Below, in pieces: positions 17,045 through 22,050 of a stretch of 22,050 bases of DNA; position 1 is the stretch's first letter; each line of letters begins with the position of its first letter. The position numbers were made by a program, and so were the translations under genes. The DNA comes from a virus: IMG/VR virus record IMGVR_UViG_3300043399_000225, positions 1-22,050 of that record, one strand, 5' to 3'. The notes beneath the pieces were generated by a model. That model ran no database searches, was not told where the DNA came from, and saw nothing but the letters and a program-made list of their open reading frames with translations.

Positions 17045-17369
17045 AGATACTTGTGATAGGCTAGACTGCCGAGAACGTGGTTGTATCGGACCTGCATCAA
17101 CCGTTAAAGAAAAGATGATAGTCGACGTCATGGATAAGATGTCGAAACTAGAAGAAGCTGAACGACTTATTGACCGTGCTAAAGCTCTACTAGCAATGGA
17201 TAAGGCTAAGTTAAAAGAACAATGTAATGGAACTTGTGTTCATCTATTCAGGAAAAAAGAACATTATCCCGGTGGCTACCTAGATAAATCTATGACCGAA
17301 TACATCGATACTTGCCACATATGTGGATACTATAAGATAGTAAAAACTGAATACGGTGGATACGGATAA
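17031..17369 (+). CDS. Cysteine-rich, zinc-finger-like protein, 112 aa
   Basis: The N terminus has C4, C8, C13 and C18 (NSCEDTCDRLDCRERGC). The middle is a charged coiled-coil-like helix (EEAERLIDRAKALLAMDKAKLKEQ). The C-terminal half holds CNGTCVHLF and DTCHICGYYKIVKTEY, that is C-x3-C-x-H and C-x2-C pairs able to bind zinc. The GTG start has GGAGG 6 nt upstream, the best ribosome site of this stretch. Last gene before the terminator. Possible nucleic-acid or protein binding is inference. Confidence 0.82.
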   Translation: MNSCEDTCDRLDCRERGCIGPASTVKEKMIVDVMDKMSKLEEAERLIDRAKALLAMDKAKLKEQCNGTCVHLFRKKEHYPGGYLDKSMTEYIDTCHICGYYKIVKTEYGGYG

Positions 17370-17375
17370 AAATAT

Positions 17376-17400
17376 AGCCCTGGTTTTGCCAGGGCTTTTT
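17376..17400 (+). terminator. Rho-independent terminator between convergent genes
   Basis: AGCCCTGG-loop-CCAGGGCT followed by TTTTT on the plus strand. On the minus strand it is followed by ATATTTTTA, so it may work in both directions. Confidence 0.9.
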
Positions 17401-17563
17401 AGTATTCTTTATACTGTGTATAGATTACATCATATATATCATATATTTCTTTTGGTATAGTCATATGAAAAATATAATCTTCAAGTTTTATATCTATAAA
17501 GCTAAGCACCTTATTTGAACAGTTGACTTTAGGTTTGGAATATACTTCAGCTACTACTTGCAT
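17399..17563 (-). CDS. Small hypothetical protein, 54 aa (paralogous start with the next gene)
   Basis: MQVVAEVYSKPKVNCSNKVL, then SFIDIKLEDYIFHMTIPKEI and YDIYDVIYTQYKEY. Its first 25 bases nearly repeat those of the 54-aa gene upstream (M-x-V-V-A-E-V-Y), and the overlap with the previous stop is built the same way. Its stop touches the bidirectional terminator. Unknown function. Confidence 0.6.
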   Translation of the reverse strand: MQVVAEVYSKPKVNCSNKVLSFIDIKLEDYIFHMTIPKEIYDIYDVIYTQYKEY

Positions 17564-17718
17564 GTAACTATATCCTTACAGATTGCACGAGTCATAGCAC
17601 TAAACATATTCAAATATAATTCTTGTCTAATAAGCATATCAGTACGTTCTTCTCTGTCTAATATAATATTCATACAGTCATTACGTACTGACTTATATAC
17701 TTCGGCTACTACTGACAT
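17554..17718 (-). CDS. Small hypothetical protein, 54 aa
   Basis: MSVVAEVYKSVRNDCMNIIL, then DREERTDMLIRQELYLNMFS and AMTRAICKDIVTCK. Helical. The start overlaps the exonuclease stop by 10 nt, and its own end overlaps the next start by 10 nt in the same manner. Unknown function. Confidence 0.62.
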   Translation of the reverse strand: MSVVAEVYKSVRNDCMNIILDREERTDMLIRQELYLNMFSAMTRAICKDIVTCK

Positions 17719-18398
17719 GTAAATATATCTTTCACTTGATTTATATATTGCTCTCTTGACTTAATAAAGACTAATGGATCATCATGATCTACCGCCATGA
17801 TGATGACGATGTTTGGTGTAATAATACCAGTCCTCTCCTCAAGCATCAGTGAATAACAGGTGGCTTGCAAGAAATAAGACTGAATATCATCTTCAGTCTT
17901 TACTCTCTTTGAAGTCTTGAAGTCAATGATCGATGGTACACCGTCAAACGAGGCAATCAAGTCAACTCTTCCGGCAGTATGTAACACTTCAGACCATAGA
18001 GCACCCTCAATACAAGTGACGTCAGTCACTCTCTGGTCGAGTACCGGTCGAATGGTCTCAAACGTAGCCACGTTGACTGGCATGGCTCCGGATGTATAGT
18101 CATCTCTATCTAACAAATACTTCTCAGCCAAGTCATGTATAGCTGACCCCCGACGAGTCGCTATGGTCGAGACTCTATTAGCTTCTTCCTCACCGACCCT
18201 GGCTCTCCATGCTTCTAGACCGGACTTGTCTAGCTTACGACCAAGTACAGTCGTGACCGATGGTAAGTCACCGACGGGAGTGTGATAGTACCTACCCTCG
18301 TTAGTAGTGGTGGCGTCTATAGAGGGTAGATCAAGCAACTGTGGTCGGAAATACCGACCACGTTTTGCCTTGTTACTCTTTAGATCAGAAAAGTTCAT
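17709..18398 (-). CDS. PD-(D/E)XK exonuclease (Cas4/RecB-like), 229 aa
   Basis: Motifs in order: LPSVTTVLG (residues 45-53), GSAIHDLAEKYL (H88), AGRVDLIASF (D146), IIDFKTSKR (D159 and K161, the D-x-K core) and QATCYSLM (Q178, Y182). This is the RecB/Cas4-like nuclease order, with metal-dependent DNA cleavage. Such exonucleases accompany replication and recombination genes in T4-like phages. Length is typical. The start can be 18404 or 18398; the latter leaves AGGG 8 nt upstream and forms a TGATG junction with the preceding gene. It lies downstream of PhoH in the leftward core block. Confidence 0.9.
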   Translation of the reverse strand: MNFSDLKSNKAKRGRYFRPQLLDLPSIDATTTNEGRYYHTPVGDLPSVTTVLGRKLDKSGLEAWRARVGEEEANRVSTIATRRGSAIHDLAEKYLLDRDDYTSGAMPVNVATFETIRPVLDQRVTDVTCIEGALWSEVLHTAGRVDLIASFDGVPSIIDFKTSKRVKTEDDIQSYFLQATCYSLMLEERTGIITPNIVIIMAVDHDDPLVFIKSREQYINQVKDIFTCQ

Positions 18399-18610
18399 CA
18401 CCATGGCCCTTTTGGAATAGGAGCCCAGTGTGTCGGCGCATCATCATCATTTTCACCATATTGTGAATACTCGCTGGTTCCTGAATAATACCATCGATTC
18501 AATCCTTTGAACTTTCTTCCAAATCTTATCCAACGCTTATTTTTATTTGCTACCATAACGTGTTGAGGCATATATTTTTCATAACTAGAAATTTCATACC
18601 ATTCAAGCAC
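18398..18610 (-). CDS. DUF551-like small protein, 70 aa
   Basis: Ends PTHWAPIPKGPW, close to the 'THWMPLPEPP' end of DUF551 proteins. It begins LEWYEISSYEKYMPQHVMVA, comparable to 'W.P.SE..P..G..VLV', with NRWYYSG in the middle. GTG 18610 is chosen because it gives this family-like start and an 8-nt overlap with the PhoH stop; an ATG at 18646 lies inside phoH. No function is known for DUF551. Confidence 0.7.
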   Translation of the reverse strand: MLEWYEISSYEKYMPQHVMVANKNKRWIRFGRKFKGLNRWYYSGTSEYSQYGENDDDAPTHWAPIPKGPW

Positions 18611-19346
18611 AAATTCCAAGTCTATCTTTCTCAATGATATAGTCACGAACTAAGTCACTCCTCAATATATCATTTTTGTTAAACTCAACGAACTTAAACA
18701 ACCTTATATTTTTTATGATCTTAATGAACTGAGTTATACCCATTCGATCTTTATCGTTGGTAAAGTCAGACTGAGTAAAGTCACCAGAGAATATGATCTT
18801 ACAGTCACGCCCTACACGTGTTACTACAGAATCCAACTCATGGAAAGTAGCGTTCTGGCATTCATCCATGATCACTATACAGTCATTCAGTGTGGTGCCT
18901 CGGATGAAAGAGGTTGACATAAACTCAATCATGTTCTTGCTCTTCAAGTATTCATAAGCGTCACCACGACCAAACAACTCTGAACAGATAGCATAATAAG
19001 GCGCTTCATATACTTTAGCTTTTTCTTTATTTGTACCAGGTAAAAATCCTACGTCACGAACCGGCACTATAGACCTGACGATGTATATTTTTTTATACGC
19101 TGACTCAGTATTTAATATCTGATTGAGCGCTAAGTATAGAGAAATATATGATTTACCGGTGCCCGCTATACCATGAAGCATCAAGTTTTTATTATTTTTA
19201 TAAGCTTCAAAAGTAAGTTTTTGGTTCTCTGTCAGTGGTGTGACGTCACGGAGAGTAAAGTTTAGCTTTTCCGCCACTCCCTCTCCGTTCTGTCTCTGTA
19301 ATCTTCTCTCTTTACGTGATAGTCTCTTCTTAGGCGGTGCTGACAT
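18603..19346 (-). CDS. phoH: PhoH-family P-loop ATPase, 247 aa
   Basis: Walker A HGIAGTGKS (residues 58-66), then IYIVRSIVPVRDVGFLPGT (87-105) and Walker B CIVIMDECQN (156-165). KIIFSGDFTQSD (183-194) completes the PhoH signature, and the C-terminal EFNKNDILRSDLVRDYI is also typical. PhoH proteins are RNA-helicase/nuclease-related ATPases common in large phages, especially marine T4-like ones; the phage role is unclear. The N terminus (KKRLSRKERRLQRQN) is very basic. AAGG lies 7 nt before the ATG. Confidence 0.95.
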   Translation of the reverse strand: MSAPPKKRLSRKERRLQRQNGEGVAEKLNFTLRDVTPLTENQKLTFEAYKNNKNLMLHGIAGTGKSYISLYLALNQILNTESAYKKIYIVRSIVPVRDVGFLPGTNKEKAKVYEAPYYAICSELFGRGDAYEYLKSKNMIEFMSTSFIRGTTLNDCIVIMDECQNATFHELDSVVTRVGRDCKIIFSGDFTQSDFTNDKDRMGITQFIKIIKNIRLFKFVEFNKNDILRSDLVRDYIIEKDRLGICA

Positions 19347-19384
19347 GTATAACCTTTTTGTCGTTATACGTCCACGGCACCCGA

Positions 19385-19633
19385 TTAAAAAGTATTGATG
19401 CTACTTCTAGACATTCCGCGAGAGTGATGTTTCTTTATCTCTTTCAGTCTATCCCGGAAGCCATCGTCTGGCTTTCTTAGTCCTAGCCTGATCGGATCCC
19501 CTAGAGCGGGTGCGCCATGGACGAGTTGAGTGATGTGTGGGTTGTTTGCTAGGTACTCGTCCCTCTCTGTTATTGACATAAAGAGCTCCTGCTCTTCACC
19601 AGTATTTAGGTCTTTGAAGAGATAAGTCGGCAT
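19385..19633 (-). CDS. FmdB-like phage protein without zinc cysteines, 82 aa
   Basis: MPTYLFKDLNTGEEQELFMS, then ITERDEYLANNPHITQLVHG and a C-terminal DGFRDRLKEIKKHHSRG. The MPTY-F start and 'NPHITQL...AP' match the FmdB-like proteins conserved in T4-like cyanophages. Classical FmdB proteins have a C-x-x-C zinc ribbon after the start; here those positions read DLNTG, so metal binding is lost. The ATG at 19633 has GAGG 9 nt upstream, and the start is 1 nt beyond the preceding stop. Confidence 0.85.
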   Translation of the reverse strand: MPTYLFKDLNTGEEQELFMSITERDEYLANNPHITQLVHGAPALGDPIRLGLRKPDDGFRDRLKEIKKHHSRGMSRSSINTF

Positions 19634-19634
19634 A

Positions 19635-19808
19635 TCATTCATCCTCGTCCATGTCTAGCAGTCGATCGATGTTCTTTGATCTGATCAGGTTCTTTAGTCT
19701 TTTTTCTTTTCGTCGCTCTTGACTAGCTCGATGGTCATTACTATAGTCTTCATTGTCTTCTTCATCATACCAATTACGACCATGGTTCTTAGCTTTTGAC
19801 TTGCTCAT
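19635..19808 (-). CDS. Small conserved T4-like phage protein, 57 aa
   Basis: MSKSKAKNHGRNWYDEEDNE, then DYSNDHRASQERRKEKRLKN and LIRSKNIDRLLDMDEDE. The charge is in alternating blocks (basic start, acidic D/E/Y stretch, basic helix, acidic tail). Similar acidic/basic short ORFs lie between the FmdB-like and DUF6433 genes in T4-like cyanophages (recalled synteny). It begins in a TAATG overlap with the DUF6433 gene. Confidence 0.8.
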   Translation of the reverse strand: MSKSKAKNHGRNWYDEEDNEDYSNDHRASQERRKEKRLKNLIRSKNIDRLLDMDEDE

Positions 19809-20218
19809 TAGAATAGACCTGGGAATGCCTCTAGTACTACGTCACTCGTGACGCCTGGGTATGGGAGATGCTTGTTTTTTACTGACAACAGTAGTTTAGC
19901 GTCTTGCGGGTCTAGAGTCTCGAGTAACTCGATGAACAGAAACTCTCGTCTAGTCTGCTTGAGGTTGGGGTTACCACCCTCTACAAACAGATACATCTTT
20001 CTGTATTCTCTCAGTAAGACATGTTGCTGATCCGGTAAGTCGTTTTCTCTATAGGGCGGATCTGAGTCTGGAAGTAACCAGATGATCTTGGGATCAAAAG
20101 CTCCCTGTAACATGGCTCGTAAGGCTGGAGACTCATTCTCCTTAAGCATCCTTACTCTGTCTTCATGACTAGTCATCTTTGAAGTACGTTCTAGTACTTC
20201 AGATACACCGAGTCTCAT
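19808..20218 (-). CDS. DUF6433-family T4-like phage protein, 136 aa
   Basis: MRLGVSEVLERTSKMTSHED, then ESPALRAMLQGAFDPKIIWL, the loop LPDSDPPYREND, and YLFVEGGNPNLKQTRREFLF. The end PGVTSDVVLEAFPGLF completes a full-length match to the DUF6433 family, conserved in T4-type phages with unknown role. GGAG lies 8 nt before the ATG. It sits 12 nt downstream of rnh. Confidence 0.92.
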   Translation of the reverse strand: MRLGVSEVLERTSKMTSHEDRVRMLKENESPALRAMLQGAFDPKIIWLLPDSDPPYRENDLPDQQHVLLREYRKMYLFVEGGNPNLKQTRREFLFIELLETLDPQDAKLLLSVKNKHLPYPGVTSDVVLEAFPGLF

Positions 20219-20230
20219 GTAGAAACTCCG

Positions 20231-21091
20231 TTAGACAAATTCATTCATATTCTCCATCAGGTTTTTTAGACGATTGGTGATAAAATAATTCATTAGTCCA
20301 GGACTGGCTTTCTTTTCTAGTTGAGACACGTAGCTCTCGATGACTCGAGCATAGACCTCGTCTGGAATCATATTTAGGTCGATCAGTTGTTGGTTTCGCT
20401 TGTAGTTACGAAGCTGAGTCATCGAGTCACAGAACTCCTCTGGGTTCTTATTAACCCAAGAGTCCAGCTTCTTCTGCGTGATTGGCTTCTGTCGAACACC
20501 AGTCACTAGACTGTTGTCATCAGACAAGAAGTTAGGGATACCGTCACCGGAGTCACCCTTGATGATGTGTTCCTTGAGGAAACGATCCGGGTCGTTGCAT
20601 GTAATAAACTTTTTCATGACAGGGTTGTACTGCTTGACATTCATAAAACGCTGTAGCTGTTGAAAGTCTTTGTCGCCACTGATGATGAGGATCTTCTCGT
20701 TGGTGTTACCATACTCCTTGCATAGAGTACCGATGATATCATCAGCCTCAGCAGTATCGATACGAATAGTTACATATGGAAAATACTCTGTTAGTTCATC
20801 ACGAATCTTATTCAGACACTCGAAGATAGCTTTCCAGTCCAGCTCGGAAGCAGCCTGGGACTTCTTACGATTAGCTTTATAGTAAGGGAATAGCTGACGA
20901 CGCCAGTAGTTAGTGGCGTCATAAGCGATAACCATCTTACCGTACTCAGGACCAAACTTAGTCTTATACATACGGATTGAATTCAAGACCATGTGTCTGC
21001 ACATGTTCTCATCGACTTGAGCATTGGTGTGGTTACCAAGCTGAACCATGATGTTAGACAGCATCACCTGTGAAAAATCAATGACGATCAT
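20231..21091 (-). CDS. rnh: T4-type RNase H / 5'-3' exonuclease (FEN-like), 286 aa
   Basis: Acidic metal-site motifs are in order: MIVIDFSQ (D5), VIAYDATNYWRR (D58), TAEADDIIGTL (E115, D117, D118), IISGDKDFQQL (D140, D142) and IKGDSGDGIPN (D180, D183). It is close to T4 Rnh (305 aa) in length and order. The T4 enzyme removes RNA primers from Okazaki fragments with a 5'-3' flap activity. The following gene order is typical of T4-like phages. The ATG lacks a good ribosome site; the preceding stop is 9 nt away, with a small CGAG-TAG-CTCG hairpin between, so translation may be coupled. Confidence 0.95.
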   Translation of the reverse strand: MIVIDFSQVMLSNIMVQLGNHTNAQVDENMCRHMVLNSIRMYKTKFGPEYGKMVIAYDATNYWRRQLFPYYKANRKKSQAASELDWKAIFECLNKIRDELTEYFPYVTIRIDTAEADDIIGTLCKEYGNTNEKILIISGDKDFQQLQRFMNVKQYNPVMKKFITCNDPDRFLKEHIIKGDSGDGIPNFLSDDNSLVTGVRQKPITQKKLDSWVNKNPEEFCDSMTQLRNYKRNQQLIDLNMIPDEVYARVIESYVSQLEKKASPGLMNYFITNRLKNLMENMNEFV

Positions 21092-21102
21092 TTTTTAACG
21101 AG

Positions 21103-21480
21103 CTACTCGCTCTTTCCTTCCTTGGGTGTGATTATGATCTTAACTTTATCAGATACTGCTAAGCCATCTTCAGTATGAATGAATAGGTTGTCAGCAATCA
21201 TCTGTAGCGGATGGTCGATACCCCTGATCAGACATAACAGTGATCTAATAGATTCTACGACCATGGCTGAATGCTTCATGACTTCATCATCGTCTTCATC
21301 GGGCGCAAATCCAGCTACAGTCAATTGATCAAACAGAGTCGGTATGATAGTCTCGATAGTCTCTTGTATATGAAACTGCTTTACCAGGTCCATAGTCTCG
21401 TCTATCTCTTCGAGAGATGTCGGACCATTGTACCTGTTATTCTTAGACGGGAAGATGATGACGTTATTAGCAGTAGTCAT
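21103..21480 (-). CDS. Hypothetical T4-like phage protein, 125 aa
   Basis: MTTANNVIIFPSKNNRYNGP, then helices ETMDLVKQFHIQETIETIIP and GFAPDEDDDEVMKHSAMVVE, and a C-terminal strand-rich KVKIIITPKEGKSE. Proteins opening with '..NVI.FP' precede replication genes in other T4-like phages (loose recall). The ATG lies only 5 nt after a perfect -10, without a Shine-Dalgarno sequence, so it may be read from a leaderless mRNA. Unknown function. Confidence 0.83.
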   Translation of the reverse strand: MTTANNVIIFPSKNNRYNGPTSLEEIDETMDLVKQFHIQETIETIIPTLFDQLTVAGFAPDEDDDEVMKHSAMVVESIRSLLCLIRGIDHPLQMIADNLFIHTEDGLAVSDKVKIIITPKEGKSE

Positions 21481-21485
21481 AGTTT

Positions 21486-21514
21486 ATTATACCAGGTTAC
21501 ATGAAGATTGTCAA
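21486..21514 (-). promoter_or_regulatory. sigma70 consensus promoter upstream of the rnh block
   Basis: Minus strand TTGACA (21509-21514), 17-nt spacer, TATAAT (21486-21491): a full consensus match. It starts immediately after the sugar-kinase stop and drives the 125-aa gene and rnh. Confidence 0.85.
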
Positions 21515-21517
21515 CCA

Positions 21518-22050
21518 TTATATGATAGTCTCGTCACCATACACGACTCGTGAGCCGTCTTCTGTAAACTTAAAATCATAAGTCACGGCTCTAGTGTTCT
21601 TACCCAAGACGTGAGACAAGTTTTCTTTCTTATCGGAGTCACAGTAGAGTATCATGAACCCTCCACCACCGGCGCCTAGTACTTTACCACCCAGGGCACC
21701 GTTCTGCATAGCTAAGTCGTATATCTCATCGATACTATCATTGGTTATACCAGAAGTCACATTCTTCTTATCGACCCAAGCTTGGTGTAGCAAGTCTCCA
21801 AACGTATCTAAATCACCACGTTCCAGCAAGTCAGCGGCAAAGATAGCTTTGTTCCTACCGTTCATAACTAAGTTAAACTTATCGTCATCTGTCATGGCTC
21901 TAGACTGTTCAGACAAGATCTTGTTAGCTGAGCGTGGTATATTGGTATACACTAGTAGTAAGTTATCTTGAAGTCTGTTCATGGTCTCTTTACTAACGTT
22001 TAATATAGATTTAGAGACCATGTCTTTTGAGAACTTGAATAGGTTTAAAC
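21518..22050 (-). CDS. hddA: GHMP-family sugar kinase, HddA-like (C-terminal part; 5' end outside the window)
   Basis: The frame stays open to the window edge (LNLFKFSKDMVSKS...), so the ATG at 22021 is internal and the gene is partial. Visible are LLLVYTNIPRSANKILSEQS (about 40-60 residues into the visible part), GITNDSIDEIYDLAMQNGAL and the GHMP motif 3 GGKVLGAGGGGFMIL. This fits the C-terminal half of D-glycero-D-manno-heptose 7-phosphate kinase, which phosphorylates heptose-7-phosphate in nucleotide-heptose synthesis. Another GHMP sugar kinase cannot be excluded without the N-terminal half. A phage copy may serve surface-sugar or DNA modification, which is inference. Confidence 0.85.
   Translation of the reverse strand, partial: LNLFKFSKDMVSKSILNVSKETMNRLQDNLLLVYTNIPRSANKILSEQSRAMTDDDKFNLVMNGRNKAIFAADLLERGDLDTFGDLLHQAWVDKKNVTSGITNDSIDEIYDLAMQNGALGGKVLGAGGGGFMILYCDSDKKENLSHVLGKNTRAVTYDFKFTEDGSRVVYGDETII

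Noticed and set aside
17379-17400. Terminator assigned only to the rightward transcript
   Set aside because: The stem is symmetric and the minus strand also has a T-rich tail, so it is kept as possibly bidirectional.
17522-17548. TTGACTTT on the plus strand as another cassette promoter
   Set aside because: No suitable -10 at 17 nt; it lies inside a leftward coding frame and points toward leftward genes.
1-22050. T4-type late promoters (TATAAATA)
   Set aside because: None was seen upstream of a gene by eye; TATAAA occurs only as the -10 of TTGACT promoters. The reading was not exhaustive.

Overview
The window looks like part of a T4-type (Tevenvirinae-like) myovirus genome infecting a Gram-negative host. 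The right end carries a leftward block typical of T4-like, especially marine and cyanophage-type, phages: an RNase H/5'-3' exonuclease (rnh), a DUF6433 protein, a small acidic/basic protein, an FmdB-like protein, PhoH and a PD-(D/E)XK exonuclease. The rest is an accessory, early-gene-like region of many tiny ORFs, scattered tRNA genes and many copies of one strong sigma70-type promoter. No structural gene, integrase or insertion sequence was recognised. The host cannot be read directly. A large GC difference between gene blocks, plus tRNAs for AUA and AGA, suggests a phage adapting to a GC-richer host, possibly an alphaproteobacterium (inference).

Layout. 1-260: tRNA-Ile(UAU) and tRNA-Arg(UCU), minus strand, with their own promoter. 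261-4266: leftward operon of GC-rich genes: a DUF932 'phage/plasmid-like' protein, a small protein that often accompanies DUF6745, a DUF6745 protein and three unknowns. 4306-5384: small single-gene cassettes, each with its own promoter. 5410-7328: a three-gene leftward operon with a signal-peptide-bearing TAXI-like solute-binding protein, a four-helix DUF6524 membrane protein and a two-helix membrane protein, closed by a perfect 16-bp stem. 7332-10465: more small leftward genes, an overlapping four-gene cluster, and a tRNA group (Lys, Ile, a tRNA-like element, Ser). 10650-11225: array A, leftward. 11314-12570: four small leftward genes. 12593-13028: a divergence zone without genes, with strong hairpins and repeats. 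13029-14247: rightward small gene and an AAA+ ATPase. 14252-16418: array B, rightward, mixed with small unrelated ORFs. 16415-17400: overlapping rightward mini-genes, ending with a cysteine-rich protein and a terminator. 17399-22050: leftward T4-like block, ending in the C-terminal part of a GHMP sugar kinase (HddA-like) that runs off the window.

The most unusual content is arrays A and B: about a dozen short ORFs made almost only of a tetrapeptide repeat, (N/D/S)-Q-V-x, encoded by a 12-bp unit. The ORFs are chained by ATGA stop/start overlaps and mostly end in D-D-R-L. The arrays point away from each other on either side of the divergence zone. I know of no described system that matches them.

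The second theme is modular regulation. The intergenic cassettes combine a stem-loop or half-stem (CAATGGGTTAG/CTAACCCATTG) with TTGACT-N17-TANNNT and a stereotyped leader, much like the PeSL (early promoter plus stem-loop) mobile regulatory cassettes described in T4-type phages.
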